A stretch of 21,034 nt of DNA from Campylobacterales bacterium (GCA_027038335.1 JALVWI010000004.1:1-21034), one strand, 5' to 3'; shown: positions 1 to 8,460, numbered from the stretch's first letter. The notes: generated from the letters alone by a model not told the origin. Translations and numbers: made by a program.

Positions 1-140
1 TTATCCAAAAGTTTATCTTTCGGCAAAAAGTACTCTTTTTTGCAACTAAAATATATCAATTTTATAAAGATATACCCGATAGGCGGCAAAAGCAAAGAGA
101 TAAGTTTTCTTTTGAGCTTTTTACTCAACAATTTCTCCAT
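1..140 (-). CDS. Lysophospholipid acyltransferase-like protein (DUF374 type), N-terminal fragment
   Basis: Reading left off the window edge, an open frame starts at an ATG (138-140) inside the 3' end of miaB and stays open for 46 codons to base 1. It overlaps miaB by 20 nt. The peptide begins [17 protein letters not shown] and continues with a hydrophobic stretch ([13 protein letters not shown]) followed by [10 protein letters not shown] basic start, one membrane-embedded helix and a CKKE-type turn are what I remember of the start of DUF374 lysophospholipid acyltransferases, which often lie directly after miaB in Campylobacterota. The catalytic HX4D motif would lie beyond the window, so the family call rests on the N-terminus and gene order only. 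A TTG at 126-128 is an alternative start. Confidence 0.55.
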   Translation of the reverse strand, partial: MEKLLSKKLKRKLISLLLPPIGYIFIKLIYFSCKKEYFLPKDKLLD

Positions 141-1434
141 AAAGCACCATTCGCTTTGGATTAGTTATAAAAACATCAACTATTTTGCCGAGGTACTCTT
201 CACTCCCTTTTGCCTGTATCATAAAGTTATTGTCACTTCTACCGGCTATCATACCGCCGCTTTTTAACTCTTCAAAAAGTACACTAAAAGTTTTACCTTT
301 TTGTTTTAAACTTATCTCATCAATAATACTAGTATGCAAATCCTGCAAAGTTTTTAATCTTTTGCTTGCTATATCGTTAGGTATTTGCTCTTTAAATTCT
401 GCTGCTTTTGTAAGAGGTCTAGGAGAGTATTTAAAGGAGAACATTTGCTCAAATCTCACTTTTTTAACTACATCTAAAGTATCTTCAAAATCTTTATCGC
501 TTTCACCCGGAAATGCTACTATGACATCTGTGCTGATATGAACATCTTTGACCATTTCCCTTAACTTTAAAGCTCTATCTAAAAACCACTCTTTAGTATA
601 TCCTCTTTTCATTCTTTTTAGAACTTCACTAGATCCGCTTTGTAAAGGCATGTGCATTGATTTGCATATTTTTGGATTGGTTGCAAAGAGTTTTAAAAAT
701 TTATCATCCATATATAAAGGATGTGGGGATGTAAATCTTATCCTCTCAACCCCTTCAACCTCGCTTACCATTTCAAGCAAATCACTAAAATCCATCTTTT
801 TTATAGTTTTATCGCTAAATCTAGCCCCGTAATTGTTAACATTTTGTCCAAGTAAAAATATCTCTTTTACCCCGTTACTAACAGCTCTTTTTACTTCATT
901 GATAATGATAGAAGGGGGTATAGATATCTCTTCTCCTCTGGTGTGCGGTACTATACAATATGTACATTTTTTATCACATCCTATGGATATATTGATATAA
1001 GCTTTATACTTTGAGCTTCTAAATTCACCGAAAGCATACTCGCTTTCATCATAGTTTATATCTACATCTACAAACTTTTCCTCTTTTATAGCTTTTGTTA
1101 TTTTAGATACATTTCTTGCACCCAAAACAAAGCTAACGCTAGGAGCTTTTTTAAGTATTTCAGCACCCAGATGACTAGCCGTGCATCCGCAAACCCCTAT
1201 CTTTGCATCCTCTTTTTTTATCTTATTAAATGCTCCTATTTCAGAAAAAAGCTTATGAACAGGCTTTTCTCTAACACTACAAGTATTGATAAGTATCAAG
1301 TCAGCTTTATCTGCTTCATCAGTTATCTCAAAGTTCTCTTTTTGGGTTAGTTCGGCTATGATATGCTCACTATCACGAACATTCATAGCACAACCTAAAG
1401 TTTCGATATATAGCTTTTTATTACCGTTTTGCAC
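121..1434 (-). CDS. miaB: tRNA-2-methylthio-N6-isopentenyladenosine synthase MiaB
   Basis: Radical-SAM methylthiotransferase that adds the 2-methylthio group to isopentenyladenosine-37 of tRNAs reading UNN codons. The 437-residue product has full family length. The N-terminal UPF0004 domain has cysteines C15, C52 and C82 for the auxiliary 4Fe-4S cluster. The radical-SAM triad follows as CDKKCTYC (C153, C157, C160), then the core with [10 protein letters not shown] and MHMPLQSGS, and a C-terminal TRAM-like segment ending in MVLYGEIVE. The start is a GTG at 1432-1434 with an AGGGA ribosome site 6 nt upstream. The gene lies 8 nt after the HP0268-like gene and overlaps the following acyltransferase-like gene, so the three are probably cotranscribed. 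The related enzymes MtaB and RimO are less likely because the sequence and context fit MiaB. Confidence 0.95.
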   Translation of the reverse strand: MQNGNKKLYIETLGCAMNVRDSEHIIAELTQKENFEITDEADKADLILINTCSVREKPVHKLFSEIGAFNKIKKEDAKIGVCGCTASHLGAEILKKAPSVSFVLGARNVSKITKAIKEEKFVDVDINYDESEYAFGEFRSSKYKAYINISIGCDKKCTYCIVPHTRGEEISIPPSIIINEVKRAVSNGVKEIFLLGQNVNNYGARFSDKTIKKMDFSDLLEMVSEVEGVERIRFTSPHPLYMDDKFLKLFATNPKICKSMHMPLQSGSSEVLKRMKRGYTKEWFLDRALKLREMVKDVHISTDVIVAFPGESDKDFEDTLDVVKKVRFEQMFSFKYSPRPLTKAAEFKEQIPNDIASKRLKTLQDLHTSIIDEISLKQKGKTFSVLFEELKSGGMIAGRSDNNFMIQAKGSEEYLGKIVDVFITNPKRMVLYGEIVE

Positions 1435-1442
1435 AAATATCC

Positions 1443-1685
1443 CTAAAGTATATGTATCTCATATATATAGTCATTTTCATCAAGGGTATATTTTATCTCT
1501 CTAAGATATACGCTATATCCAAGCTCTTCAAAATGCTCTACAAGAGTAACTAAGTCTTTATGAGAGTTATCTTTGTCAAAATAAAATATCTTTTGCCCCT
1601 CATTTTTAACTATCTCTTCAATTTTTTCAAGTTTTATTTTTTTAGGTTTAGTTTCTAATGTAGCTCTTGCCAATTTAAGTTCCAT
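1443..1685 (-). CDS. HP0268-family small protein (putative nuclease)
   Basis: An 80-residue protein, the same length as Helicobacter pylori HP0268, which it resembles along its whole length as I recall that sequence: an MELKLAR start, a [14 protein letters not shown] centre and a YIYEIHIL end. HP0268 has been described as a small nuclease with nicking and ribonuclease activity; whether that holds here is inference. I chose the ATG at 1683-1685, which has an AGAGGA site 5 nt upstream, over a GTG five codons earlier, because the ribosome site lies inside the longer version. It precedes miaB by 8 nt, suggesting an operon. The family appears restricted to Campylobacterota, so it is a useful taxonomic marker. 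Confidence 0.8.
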   Translation of the reverse strand: MELKLARATLETKPKKIKLEKIEEIVKNEGQKIFYFDKDNSHKDLVTLVEHFEELGYSVYLREIKYTLDENDYIYEIHIL

Positions 1686-1717
1686 ATTTTCCTCTTTCAC
1701 ATAGATTTAAGAGATAT

Positions 1718-1723
1718 ATTTTA
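1718..1723 (-). promoter_or_regulatory. Possible -10 box for the HP0268-like/miaB operon
   Basis: On the minus strand this reads TAAAAT, preceded by TTGA, in an AT-rich leader 33 nt before the HP0268-like start codon. No convincing -35 hexamer is visible, which is common for the housekeeping sigma factor of this phylum. It is a weak call because many AT-rich hexamers occur here. Confidence 0.3.
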
Positions 1724-1796
1724 TCAAAAATATGATAAATTTGTGCTTTGACACCTCAAAACTATGAGGGTAATTCAAAATTAAGTGATTTTTATG

Positions 1797-1802
1797 TATA
1801 AT
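1797..1802 (+). promoter_or_regulatory. -10 box of the nusA promoter
   Basis: A perfect TATAAT preceded directly by TG lies 71 nt upstream of the nusA ATG in the divergent intergenic region 1701-1873. There is no clear -35 hexamer. The rest of this region holds no other gene that I can see. Confidence 0.5.
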
Positions 1803-1873
1803 AATTATCTGCAATATTAAATCACAATCCTAAGTTTTAATTTATTGCAAAATACAATCAAAGAGAAAAGATT

Positions 1874-2995
1874 ATGGAAAAAATTGTTGACATTATGGAG
1901 TCAATAGCTCACGAAAAAGGGCTCAATAAAGAAAATGTAAAAGAGGTAGTTATCAAATCTCTTTTAAATACCGCCAAAAGAGTTTACGGTGATGAGTATG
2001 AATATGAAGTAAACATAGATGAAAAAACAAAAAATTTAAAACTTTATCAAAAAGTAGTTATAGTAGCCGATGATGATGAAAGAGCTCAAGCTGATACTGA
2101 AAATCACATGACTTTATCAAAAGCTAAAGAGATAGATCCTGATATTGAAGTAGGAGATGAACTTACTTACGAGCTTCCTCTTGACAATCTAGGAAGAACC
2201 GCTTCAGCAGTACTTCAAAGAGAGCTTGAATTTCACATACAAAGACTTTTAGAGGATAAGATATTTGAAAAATATCAAAAAAAGATAGGAAAAATTATAT
2301 CCGGAACTGTAGTAAGAGTTGACTTTGAGGAGAATACTTTTATAGAAATTGATGAAGTAAGAGCCATACTTCCAAGAAAAAACAGAATAAAAGGTGAAAG
2401 TTTTAAAGTTGGAAATGTTGTAAAAAGCGTTATAAGAAAAGTTTATATAGATGCTAGCAAAGGTATGGTAGTAGAACTCTCAAGAACTACTCCGAAATTT
2501 TTAGAAAAACTTCTTGAGCTTGAAGTACCTGAGATAAAAGACGGCAATGTTATAGTGCATGATGTAGCTAGAATTCCCGGAGAGAGGGCAAAAGTTTCAC
2601 TTAGTTCAAACCATCCCAATATAGATCCGGTTGGAGCTACTGTAGGTACAAGAGGCGTGAGGATAATGGCAGTAAGCAAAGAGCTTAAAAATGAAAATAT
2701 AGACTGTATAGAGTACTCTTCTATCCCTGAAATTTATATCACAAAAGCTTTAAGCCCCGCAATCGTCTCCAATGTAAAAATAGAGGGCAAAAAAGCAATA
2801 GTTACACTTCCGAGTGATCAAAAGTCAAAAGCTATAGGCAAAAGCGGTATCAACATAAGACTTGCTTCTATGCTAACAGGTTACGAGATAGAGTTGATCG
2901 AAAGAGAAGCTCAAGCAATAACTGATACAGATAATACAACCGACCAAAAACAAACTACCGATACAAATGCACTTCAATCACTCTTTGGAGAATGA
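1874..2995 (+). CDS. nusA: Transcription termination/antitermination factor NusA
   Basis: Binds RNA polymerase and nascent RNA and modulates pausing, termination and antitermination. The 373 residues cover an N-terminal polymerase-binding domain (about 1-125, beginning with MEKIVDIMESIAHEKGL), an S1 domain (from about 135, KIGKIISGTVVRVD), and two KH domains (about 225-345) that include HPNIDPVGATVGTRGVRI and the second GxxG-type loop, SKAIGKSGINIRLA. A short acidic, threonine-rich tail follows. There are no C-terminal AR repeats, which is normal outside the gammaproteobacteria. The ribosome site upstream (AGAGAAAAG) is weak. The downstream ThiF/MoeB-type gene begins 9 nt after the stop, so the two are probably cotranscribed. 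Confidence 0.95.
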   Translation: MEKIVDIMESIAHEKGLNKENVKEVVIKSLLNTAKRVYGDEYEYEVNIDEKTKNLKLYQKVVIVADDDERAQADTENHMTLSKAKEIDPDIEVGDELTYELPLDNLGRTASAVLQRELEFHIQRLLEDKIFEKYQKKIGKIISGTVVRVDFEENTFIEIDEVRAILPRKNRIKGESFKVGNVVKSVIRKVYIDASKGMVVELSRTTPKFLEKLLELEVPEIKDGNVIVHDVARIPGERAKVSLSSNHPNIDPVGATVGTRGVRIMAVSKELKNENIDCIEYSSIPEIYITKALSPAIVSNVKIEGKKAIVTLPSDQKSKAIGKSGINIRLASMLTGYEIELIEREAQAITDTDNTTDQKQTTDTNALQSLFGE

Positions 2996-3004
2996 TTTAG
3001 AACT

Positions 3005-3775
3005 ATGATGAATGATACTCAGCTAGAGAGATATGCTAGGCATATAATACTTGAATATATAGGCATAGAAGGGCAAAAAAAACTTTTAAGCTCAAAAGTT
3101 CTCATCATAGGTGCAGGAGGGCTTGGAAGTCCGGTTGCTCTATATCTTGCAGCTGCGGGAGTAGGCACTATCGGTATAGCTGATGCCGACACGGTAGATC
3201 TAAGCAATCTTCAAAGACAAGTTATACATACCACAAATGATATAGGAATTCCAAAAGTAATTTCAGCAAAACAGAAGATGTTAGCAATCAATCCCGATAT
3301 AAAAGTGATAACATATCAAACTTTTGTAAACAAAGATAATATAATGGATATGATAAAAGAGTATGATTTTATCATAGACGGTTCAGATAATTTTGCTACA
3401 AAGTTTCTTATAAATGATGCTTGCGTGCTTATGAAAAAGCCTTTTTCTCATGGCGGTATCTTGAAATTTATGGGACAAAGTATGACAATACTGCCGGGTA
3501 AGTCAGCTTGCTATGCCTGTGTATTTGATTCTCCTCCTCCGCCTGAAAGTACTCCCACATGTTCAAATGCCGGGGTTTTAGGAACGATAGCCGGTATGCT
3601 TGGAACCATTCAAGCAACCGAAGCTGTAAAATATCTTGTAGGTTGCGGTGAACTTCTAAGCAATAAACTTCTTATATTTGATGCTCTAAGCATGGACTTT
3701 GATAAAATAGATCTCAAAAAAAATGAAGAGTGCAGAGTATGTGGTAAAAATAGATGCAAAAGCAAAAAGGAGTAA
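3005..3775 (+). CDS. HesA/MoeB/ThiF-family adenylyltransferase
   Basis: An E1-like enzyme that adenylates the C-terminal glycine of a sulfur-carrier protein (MoaD or ThiS) for molybdopterin or thiamine synthesis. The 256 residues carry the nucleotide-binding GAGGLG motif (36-41), the DxD region (IADADTVDLSNLQRQ, 59-72), the substrate-side IDGSDNFATKFLIND segment, zinc cysteine pairs CYAC (169-172) and CRVC (243-246), and a candidate catalytic cysteine C186 in PTCSNAGVLG. The overall order matches E. coli MoeB, with no rhodanese domain. I cannot separate MoeB from ThiF by sequence alone, and no sulfur carrier is encoded nearby, so I give no symbol. ATG-ATG at the start leaves the exact first residue open. 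It converges on the permease gene with a 21-nt gap and no obvious terminator. Confidence 0.85.
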   Translation: MMNDTQLERYARHIILEYIGIEGQKKLLSSKVLIIGAGGLGSPVALYLAAAGVGTIGIADADTVDLSNLQRQVIHTTNDIGIPKVISAKQKMLAINPDIKVITYQTFVNKDNIMDMIKEYDFIIDGSDNFATKFLINDACVLMKKPFSHGGILKFMGQSMTILPGKSACYACVFDSPPPPESTPTCSNAGVLGTIAGMLGTIQATEAVKYLVGCGELLSNKLLIFDALSMDFDKIDLKKNEECRVCGKNRCKSKKE

Positions 3776-3796
3776 AATCCAAAAGTTATAGATCAC

Positions 3797-4762
3797 TTAT
3801 GCTTTTGCTCTAGCAAAGTGAGGATTGAGTTTTAAAAGAAGAAGATCAGCTATAATATTTCCAAGTAGCGTTAAAAATGTAGAAATGATAAGTATCCCCA
3901 TGATAACCGGATAGTCTCTACTCATTGCACTTTGAAAAAACAAAAGTCCCATACCGTTTATAGAAAAAATGGACTCTAGTATCACACTTCCTCCTATCAT
4001 TCCCGGTAATGAAAGACCAAGTATAGTGATAATAGGTGGATAAAGATTGGGTAAAATAAATCTTTTAAAAATTACTTTTTCATCTAAACCTCTACTTTTT
4101 GCAAAAAATATATAATCACTCTTCAAAATATCAGCACTTAAACTTCTAACATACATACTAAGAGTGCCAATTCCGCCAAAAACCATAACAAATATAGGAA
4201 GTACCAAATGCCATGCATAGTCAAAATACCAAGCAAATCCTTTTTTAGGATCAAGTGAATGAAGTCCGGCTATGGGAAACCAGTTTAAATAAACAGCAAA
4301 AAATGATATAAGTAAAAGTGCCAAGTAAAATGACGGCATAGCATAGCTGATAAGTGATAATTGTTTTATAGATTTATCAAAAAGAGTTCCCTGTTTTAGA
4401 GCTGACTTTATACCAAAATAGATAGAAAATATAAAAACCAACACCAAAGATATAAAATTCATCAAAAGTGTGATACCTATGCGGCTTAGTATCTCGTCTT
4501 TTACCATTTTTCCACTAGCAAAAGATACTCCAAAGTCTAAATGAATCATAGCCCAAACCCATGAAAAGTATTGGACTATCAAAGGTTTATCAAGTCCATA
4601 TATTTTTTTTAGATGCTCTATCGACTCTTTGGTAATATTTGGATTTAACTCTCCGCTTGCAAAAAATGAATTTGGAGCTATATGAATAGCCACAAAAGAG
4701 ATAAGAGATATGATAAACATCATTAAAGCTATATAAGATAACTTTTTTAAAAAAAGTCTCAT
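3797..4762 (-). CDS. OppB/DppB-type ABC transporter permease (orphan)
   Basis: Inner-membrane permease of the dipeptide/oligopeptide/nickel (BPD inner-membrane component) family. The 321 residues show an N-terminal membrane helix (about 9-29), the typical periplasmic segment with HLKKIYGLDKPLIVQYFSW (50-68) and DFGVSF, further helices, and the EAA loop that contacts the ATPase (about 217-239, with AKSRGLDEKVIF). It then reads SLPGMIGGSVILESIFSING, a strong family hallmark. Normally two permeases, two ATPases and a binding protein are encoded together; none of the partners lies next to it here. It starts 41 nt after the NosL-like lipoprotein gene ends and has a GGAGCAG ribosome site, so it may be the last gene of the same transcript. 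Substrate unknown: peptide, nickel or another metal-ligand complex are possible. Confidence 0.85.
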   Translation of the reverse strand: MRLFLKKLSYIALMMFIISLISFVAIHIAPNSFFASGELNPNITKESIEHLKKIYGLDKPLIVQYFSWVWAMIHLDFGVSFASGKMVKDEILSRIGITLLMNFISLVLVFIFSIYFGIKSALKQGTLFDKSIKQLSLISYAMPSFYLALLLISFFAVYLNWFPIAGLHSLDPKKGFAWYFDYAWHLVLPIFVMVFGGIGTLSMYVRSLSADILKSDYIFFAKSRGLDEKVIFKRFILPNLYPPIITILGLSLPGMIGGSVILESIFSINGMGLLFFQSAMSRDYPVIMGILIISTFLTLLGNIIADLLLLKLNPHFARAKA

Positions 4763-4803
4763 CTTATCTGCTCCAAATGTAAGTCATCTTTAAAACAATT
4801 CAA

Positions 4804-5292
4804 TCAAAATCCTAAAAGTTTTTTCCTTATTTTTGGATTGGTTAAGTTTTCACCTCTTAACATTCTTAGTTTCATTTCATCAAACGGTATGAGTTTCTTT
4901 TTGGTGCTATTTTTTTCATAAGCTCCAAAACCATAATGCATAGGAGTACTATCTGTCATAGTATATTTGGCTTTTTTAGCATCTATCCATCTATGTGTAT
5001 CATCACTATAAGCCCAAAGTTTTACATCATTTGTATTGTAGTGGTTTTTATGCAACCATTTTATCATACATCCCGGATCATCAAACACAAAAGTTCTACC
5101 ATTTTTTAAAATAACTTCACAAGAATGCCTCATCTTTTCAACTTCCATACCACATTCCGGATCCATAGTAACACCAAGTTTTATAGCCACAGGCTTACCG
5201 TTTTTACTAACAGCAGTCCCCACTTCCCTCTTCTCACATCCACTAAAAACCAAAAAAGAGACTAAAACCAAAAAAACAAACTTTCTTTTCAT
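4804..5292 (-). CDS. NosL-family lipoprotein (fourth paralogue)
   Basis: A 162-residue secreted protein. It has a lipoprotein signal (MKRKFVFLVL..., lipobox FSGC with C19) and a NosL domain recognisable from DPECGMEVEK (45-54), FVFDDPGCMIKWL (68-80), WIDAKKAKY (102-110) and TPMHYGFGAY (116-125). NosL proteins bind Cu(I) and help load the copper sites of nitrous oxide reductase. The canonical CxxC(D/G)M of NosL is altered: only C47 and M49 of the CGM remain and the first cysteine is replaced, while C58 and C75 are present. It follows the HHCPFCM membrane protein after a 51-nt gap filled by heptamer repeats. A structural or metal-donating role beside the preceding ABC genes is an inference from position. 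Confidence 0.8.
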   Translation of the reverse strand: MKRKFVFLVLVSFLVFSGCEKREVGTAVSKNGKPVAIKLGVTMDPECGMEVEKMRHSCEVILKNGRTFVFDDPGCMIKWLHKNHYNTNDVKLWAYSDDTHRWIDAKKAKYTMTDSTPMHYGFGAYEKNSTKKKLIPFDEMKLRMLRGENLTNPKIRKKLLGF

Positions 5293-5310
5293 ACTATCTT
5301 TTATCCCTCA

Positions 5311-5338
5311 TTTTTAATTTTTCATTTTTCATTTTTAA
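5311..5338. repeat. Four heptamers TTTTTAA/TTTTTCA
   Basis: Units TTTTTAA, TTTTTCA, TTTTTCA and TTTTTAA stand in tandem with no interruption in the gap between the 320-residue membrane protein gene and the NosL-like lipoprotein gene. On the minus (transcribed) strand they read TTAAAAA and TGAAAAA. The same two unit types occur at 19652 and 19732. Confidence 0.8.
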
Positions 5339-5343
5339 TTCCA

Positions 5344-6306
5344 TTAAAGCCATACCCCATTTCTTATATGAAAAACTATCGGATAAGCTGTTACAATGAT
5401 AACATAAAGGGTATTAAAAAACAAAGAAACTTTTCCAAATATAGTTTTTCTTTTATTTGTCATCATGATGATATATCTAGCCAATGCACTAAAAGTTCCG
5501 ATAAAAAGTGCCGTATATAAAACATATCCTATATAGTGATAATCACTTTGCAACATACAAAACGGACAGTGATGTGTAGGAAGTTCGTATATATATGTGC
5601 CAAAAAAAGCTATAAGCGATATGATAGAAGTTATTACAAAAAATACATTCATCAATGTATAATATAGCGGATTTTTAAGCTTGTATGTTAAAAGCAAAAG
5701 TATAAAGTTGGCATAAAAAACAGAAACTATCAAACTATTGGGCAAAGATAATATAGAAGATATATATGACTTACTAGCAGCTGAAAAAACAGTACCGCAG
5801 CAACTTACTATCTTTGCAGGATTGAGTGAGAAAAATTCCATCACTTCCAAGGCTATTTCACTCATTAAAAAAAAGTAAATTATGATAAAAAAAACAAATT
5901 TTATCTTAGTATATGGCATTTTTGTATTTTCAAGATCAACTTTGTTTAACACTAACCATGAACTAAAAAGATATAAGTCCATAATCTTTACGATCATAGC
6001 ATAAAACCCGTAAACAGTGGAGTTTACCACCCCTACCGCACACATAGCTCCCGGTATATAAACAGAAAGTTTATTTTGAACATATATAAAATATAAAAAA
6101 AGCGGAAGTTTTATAAAAAGTATATATTTGATGATAGTAGCGACCAAATAACTCTGTTTTTCAAGTTTGTACTGGGTAGTGGTTGTTGCATTGATATCCC
6201 ACTTTAAAACTATCTTAATACTCAAGATAAATGCAATAGTACCGAAAAAAGCAAATATAGCATCTATAATGAGGATAGCCAATACATCGGGGGTGATGAG
6301 ATTCAC
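5344..6306 (-). CDS. Polytopic membrane protein with HHCPFCM motif, function unknown
   Basis: I do not recognise this family. The 320 residues form about eight hydrophobic membrane segments (for example 9-32, 56-77, 84-106, 135-155, 193-208, 218-238, 258-280, 294-313). Cysteines are few and placed in notable spots: C89 in GAMCAVG, an adjacent pair C169-C170 in IVSCCGTVF, and C247/C250 in THHCPFCMLQ just before a helix. H-H-C-x-x-C-M is a plausible Cu(I) site; membrane CxxC plus a cysteine pair also recalls thiol-disulfide proteins of the VKOR/DsbB kind, without enough similarity to assign one. The start is a GTG whose codon overlaps the stop of the ATPase gene (GTGA), so it is translationally coupled to the ABC pair and probably works with it. 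Confidence 0.7.
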   Translation of the reverse strand: MNLITPDVLAILIIDAIFAFFGTIAFILSIKIVLKWDINATTTTQYKLEKQSYLVATIIKYILFIKLPLFLYFIYVQNKLSVYIPGAMCAVGVVNSTVYGFYAMIVKIMDLYLFSSWLVLNKVDLENTKMPYTKIKFVFFIIIYFFLMSEIALEVMEFFSLNPAKIVSCCGTVFSAASKSYISSILSLPNSLIVSVFYANFILLLLTYKLKNPLYYTLMNVFFVITSIISLIAFFGTYIYELPTHHCPFCMLQSDYHYIGYVLYTALFIGTFSALARYIIMMTNKRKTIFGKVSLFFNTLYVIIVTAYPIVFHIRNGVWL

Positions 6307-6971
6307 TTCATTTCACCTTTTACTATCTCTATCTCTTTATCTATAATATCAAGATCAAAAAAGATAGGATCATGAGTTGCTATAACGATAGTTCTTTCAC
6401 CATCTTTTAACTCTTTTAAAAATACTAAAAAATCTCGTGAAAGTTTTGCATCAAGATTAGCCGTAGGCTCATCAGCCAAGATGATATCGGGATTGTTAAC
6501 TAAAGCTCTAGCGATAGCTACTCTTTGTTGCTCACCTCCTGAAAGGCTTTTCGCTAAAGCATTTTTCTTGTGCTCTATAGAAAACTTTTTCATACTTTGA
6601 AATGCTTTTTCATCTATCTCTTCTTTACTCAAATTTGAGGGTATCAAAGGGAGTATGACATTTTCATAAACACTAAGAGTCGGTATGAGATTGAACTTTT
6701 GAAATATAAAACCGATACTATCTCTTCTATACATTGAAGCAAAATTATCCGGCAATTTAGCTATCTTTTTACCATCTACTTCCACATCACCGCTTGTAGG
6801 TTTTAAAAGTGCGGCAAGGATAGAAAGAAGTGTACTTTTGCCGCTTCCACTTGGTCCTTTCAAAAGAGCCAATTCTTTATCTTTGATATGAAAACTTATA
6901 TCTTTTAAGGCTACTGTTTCATTGACTTTGCCCTGATTGAATATCTTGTAAACTTTATCAACTTTTATCAT
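6303..6971 (-). CDS. ABC transporter ATPase, MacB/LolD/FtsE type
   Basis: Cytoplasmic ATP-hydrolysing subunit of 222 residues. Walker A is GPSGSGKST (39-47), the Q-loop is Q91 in IFQKFNLIPTLS, the signature LSGGEQQR spans 143-150, Walker B is DIILADE (162-168), and the switch histidine lies in IVIATHDP. The FQKFNLIPTLSVYENV segment and the small size place it in the MacB/LolD/FtsE group, which acts on lipoproteins, peptides or periplasmic partners by mechanical coupling rather than by a classic translocation channel. The partner permease precedes it with an ATGA overlap and the polytopic membrane protein follows with a GTGA overlap. It is distinct from NosF at 11189, so two ABC systems accompany nosZ. 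Confidence 0.9.
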   Translation of the reverse strand: MIKVDKVYKIFNQGKVNETVALKDISFHIKDKELALLKGPSGSGKSTLLSILAALLKPTSGDVEVDGKKIAKLPDNFASMYRRDSIGFIFQKFNLIPTLSVYENVILPLIPSNLSKEEIDEKAFQSMKKFSIEHKKNALAKSLSGGEQQRVAIARALVNNPDIILADEPTANLDAKLSRDFLVFLKELKDGERTIVIATHDPIFFDLDIIDKEIEIVKGEMK

Positions 6972-8152
6972 CTTATCACCTCATCAGCTTCCAAAGTTGC
7001 CGCAAACCAAGAAGGTATAATGGTAGCTGCTATATACAAAGGAACAGTAGCAAAAAATATAAGTGCAATCGTTCCAAAATCAAAACTAAAAGGAAGTTCA
7101 AAAGGAGGTTTAAGTACCGAATATCCGGTAAATATATCCTTTAATAAAGGAGCATTTAAAAAATACACATAAAATATTGCAAACGATACAGCACTAAAAA
7201 ATGCCACAAAAGAGAGTATAAAAGCTTCATAAAATTTTTGAAGTATTATATCACCTATCTTCCAGCCTACTGCTTTTTGAACACCTATCTCTCTTTTTTC
7301 ATCACTGCTAAGACCGCTGGTTTTATCATATATAATGATAAAAAATGTAAATAAAGCTACAACAAAAAGAGCTAAAAAGATACCGCTTTTATAGTCAAAA
7401 ATATTATTGTATGAAATCCTTAAGTCATTTTTGGTAATTACTCTAAAGTTTGGATACATTAACCTTATCTTAGAAGCTATCTCATTTACCTCTTTTGGAT
7501 TTGGAACTCTTAGAGTTATATCTGTAGCCTTATCTTCAGCCATTCCAAAAATCTCTCTAGCATTATCATTGCTTAAGAGTATGATGTCGTTTGATTCGAG
7601 CAAAGTTCCATCTTTAAAAGTTCCGGCTATATATACCCTTTTGAAGTCTCCGTTTGGTTTTATGAAGTTAAAGTATTTGTCATAGTAATTATTCTCTAGG
7701 ATTTTTTTTACTCCAATTCCTACTATCATAGTATCATTTTTATCAAATAGAGTTTTATCAAACTTATCAACAACTTTTTGGATAGATTTTTTATAATTAG
7801 TATCAAATCTACTCACTCCAACTACTGCAAAATTTGCTCCGGCATTTTTAAAGTAGTAGTACCCCCAAACTCTAGGAGCTACTTCGCTTACACCTTCTAT
7901 CTGTGATAGCTTATCCACAACATCTAAGTTTATATCTTGTTGCCTACCGGCTTGAAGCTTTTGTATAGTTATATCTGGAAGTGAGTCAACTGTAAAAGAT
8001 AACTCTTTTTTTATAGAATTGGATATGAAAAATATACATGAGAGCAAAAAGATAAGTATAAAAAATATGATAAGTATAAAGATATTTTTAGATCCTCTTC
8101 TTTTTATAGCACTTAAAGCATATTCAAAGAGCAATAAATTGAACAATTTCAT
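6968..8152 (-). CDS. ABC transporter permease, FtsX/MacB/LolC type
   Basis: Inner-membrane protein of 394 residues with the four-helix FtsX layout. One helix sits near the N-terminus (about 24-46), followed by a periplasmic MacB-type domain of about 205 residues, then three helices (about 257-275, 308-332, 359-380). The cytoplasmic loop EKREIGVQKAVGWKIGDI (285-302) matches the REIGxxxAxG coupling motif of FtsX/MacB proteins, and the C-terminus PSWFAATLEADEVIR matches their terminal P-x-x-x-A-x-x-x-x-P/A-x-E-x-x-R pattern. It overlaps the small membrane-anchored protein upstream and the ATPase downstream by 4 nt each (ATGA). No outer-membrane TolC partner or MacA adaptor is encoded nearby. A periplasmic mechanotransmission role serving the NosL-like proteins is an inference. 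Confidence 0.88.
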   Translation of the reverse strand: MKLFNLLLFEYALSAIKRRGSKNIFILIIFFILIFLLSCIFFISNSIKKELSFTVDSLPDITIQKLQAGRQQDINLDVVDKLSQIEGVSEVAPRVWGYYYFKNAGANFAVVGVSRFDTNYKKSIQKVVDKFDKTLFDKNDTMIVGIGVKKILENNYYDKYFNFIKPNGDFKRVYIAGTFKDGTLLESNDIILLSNDNAREIFGMAEDKATDITLRVPNPKEVNEIASKIRLMYPNFRVITKNDLRISYNNIFDYKSGIFLALFVVALFTFFIIIYDKTSGLSSDEKREIGVQKAVGWKIGDIILQKFYEAFILSFVAFFSAVSFAIFYVYFLNAPLLKDIFTGYSVLKPPFELPFSFDFGTIALIFFATVPLYIAATIIPSWFAATLEADEVIR

Positions 8153-8454
8153 TTTTGTACGACCTTACATGGGGTATTTTTCAAGATCGGTGAAGGTGCA
8201 TAAGCATAAGTTGTAACAAAGTAACTCACTCCTTCAGGGTCTTCACTAAATATAGAGAAAATATCACTCAAACTTCTATGTCTTATATATTTTGCTTCAG
8301 TTGAAAGAGCAATGTCTGGAAGTCCAACTTTTGCAACAAAAGCCCTTTTTTGCTCGACTTTTTTATCTTTAAAAGCAAGATACCCCACCTCAAAACAAAA
8401 AAATAGAGTCAAAAAAAACAAAAAAAAGCTAAAAACTTTTAAATTACTACTCAT
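8149..8454 (-). CDS. Small membrane-anchored periplasmic protein, function unknown
   Basis: A 101-residue protein that I do not assign to a named family. Residues 7-27 form a very phenylalanine-rich hydrophobic helix (signal anchor or signal peptide), with C20 inside it. The rest is soluble and probably periplasmic: GLPDIALSTEAKYIRHRSLSDIFSIF (in two parts, 44-58 and 59-69), then EDPEGVSYFVTTYAYAP and a C-terminal NTPCKV with C96. An AGAGG ribosome site precedes the ATG. Its stop overlaps the FtsX-type permease start (ATGA), so it is probably a partner of that ABC transporter, such as a periplasmic or adaptor subunit. Confidence 0.65.
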   Translation of the reverse strand: MSSNLKVFSFFLFFLTLFFCFEVGYLAFKDKKVEQKRAFVAKVGLPDIALSTEAKYIRHRSLSDIFSIFSEDPEGVSYFVTTYAYAPSPILKNTPCKVVQK

Positions 8455-8460
8455 CTACCT

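Noticed and set aside
40..267. Plus-strand frames opposite miaB and the acyltransferase start
   Set aside because: Antisense shadows; the minus-strand frames carry the recognisable proteins.
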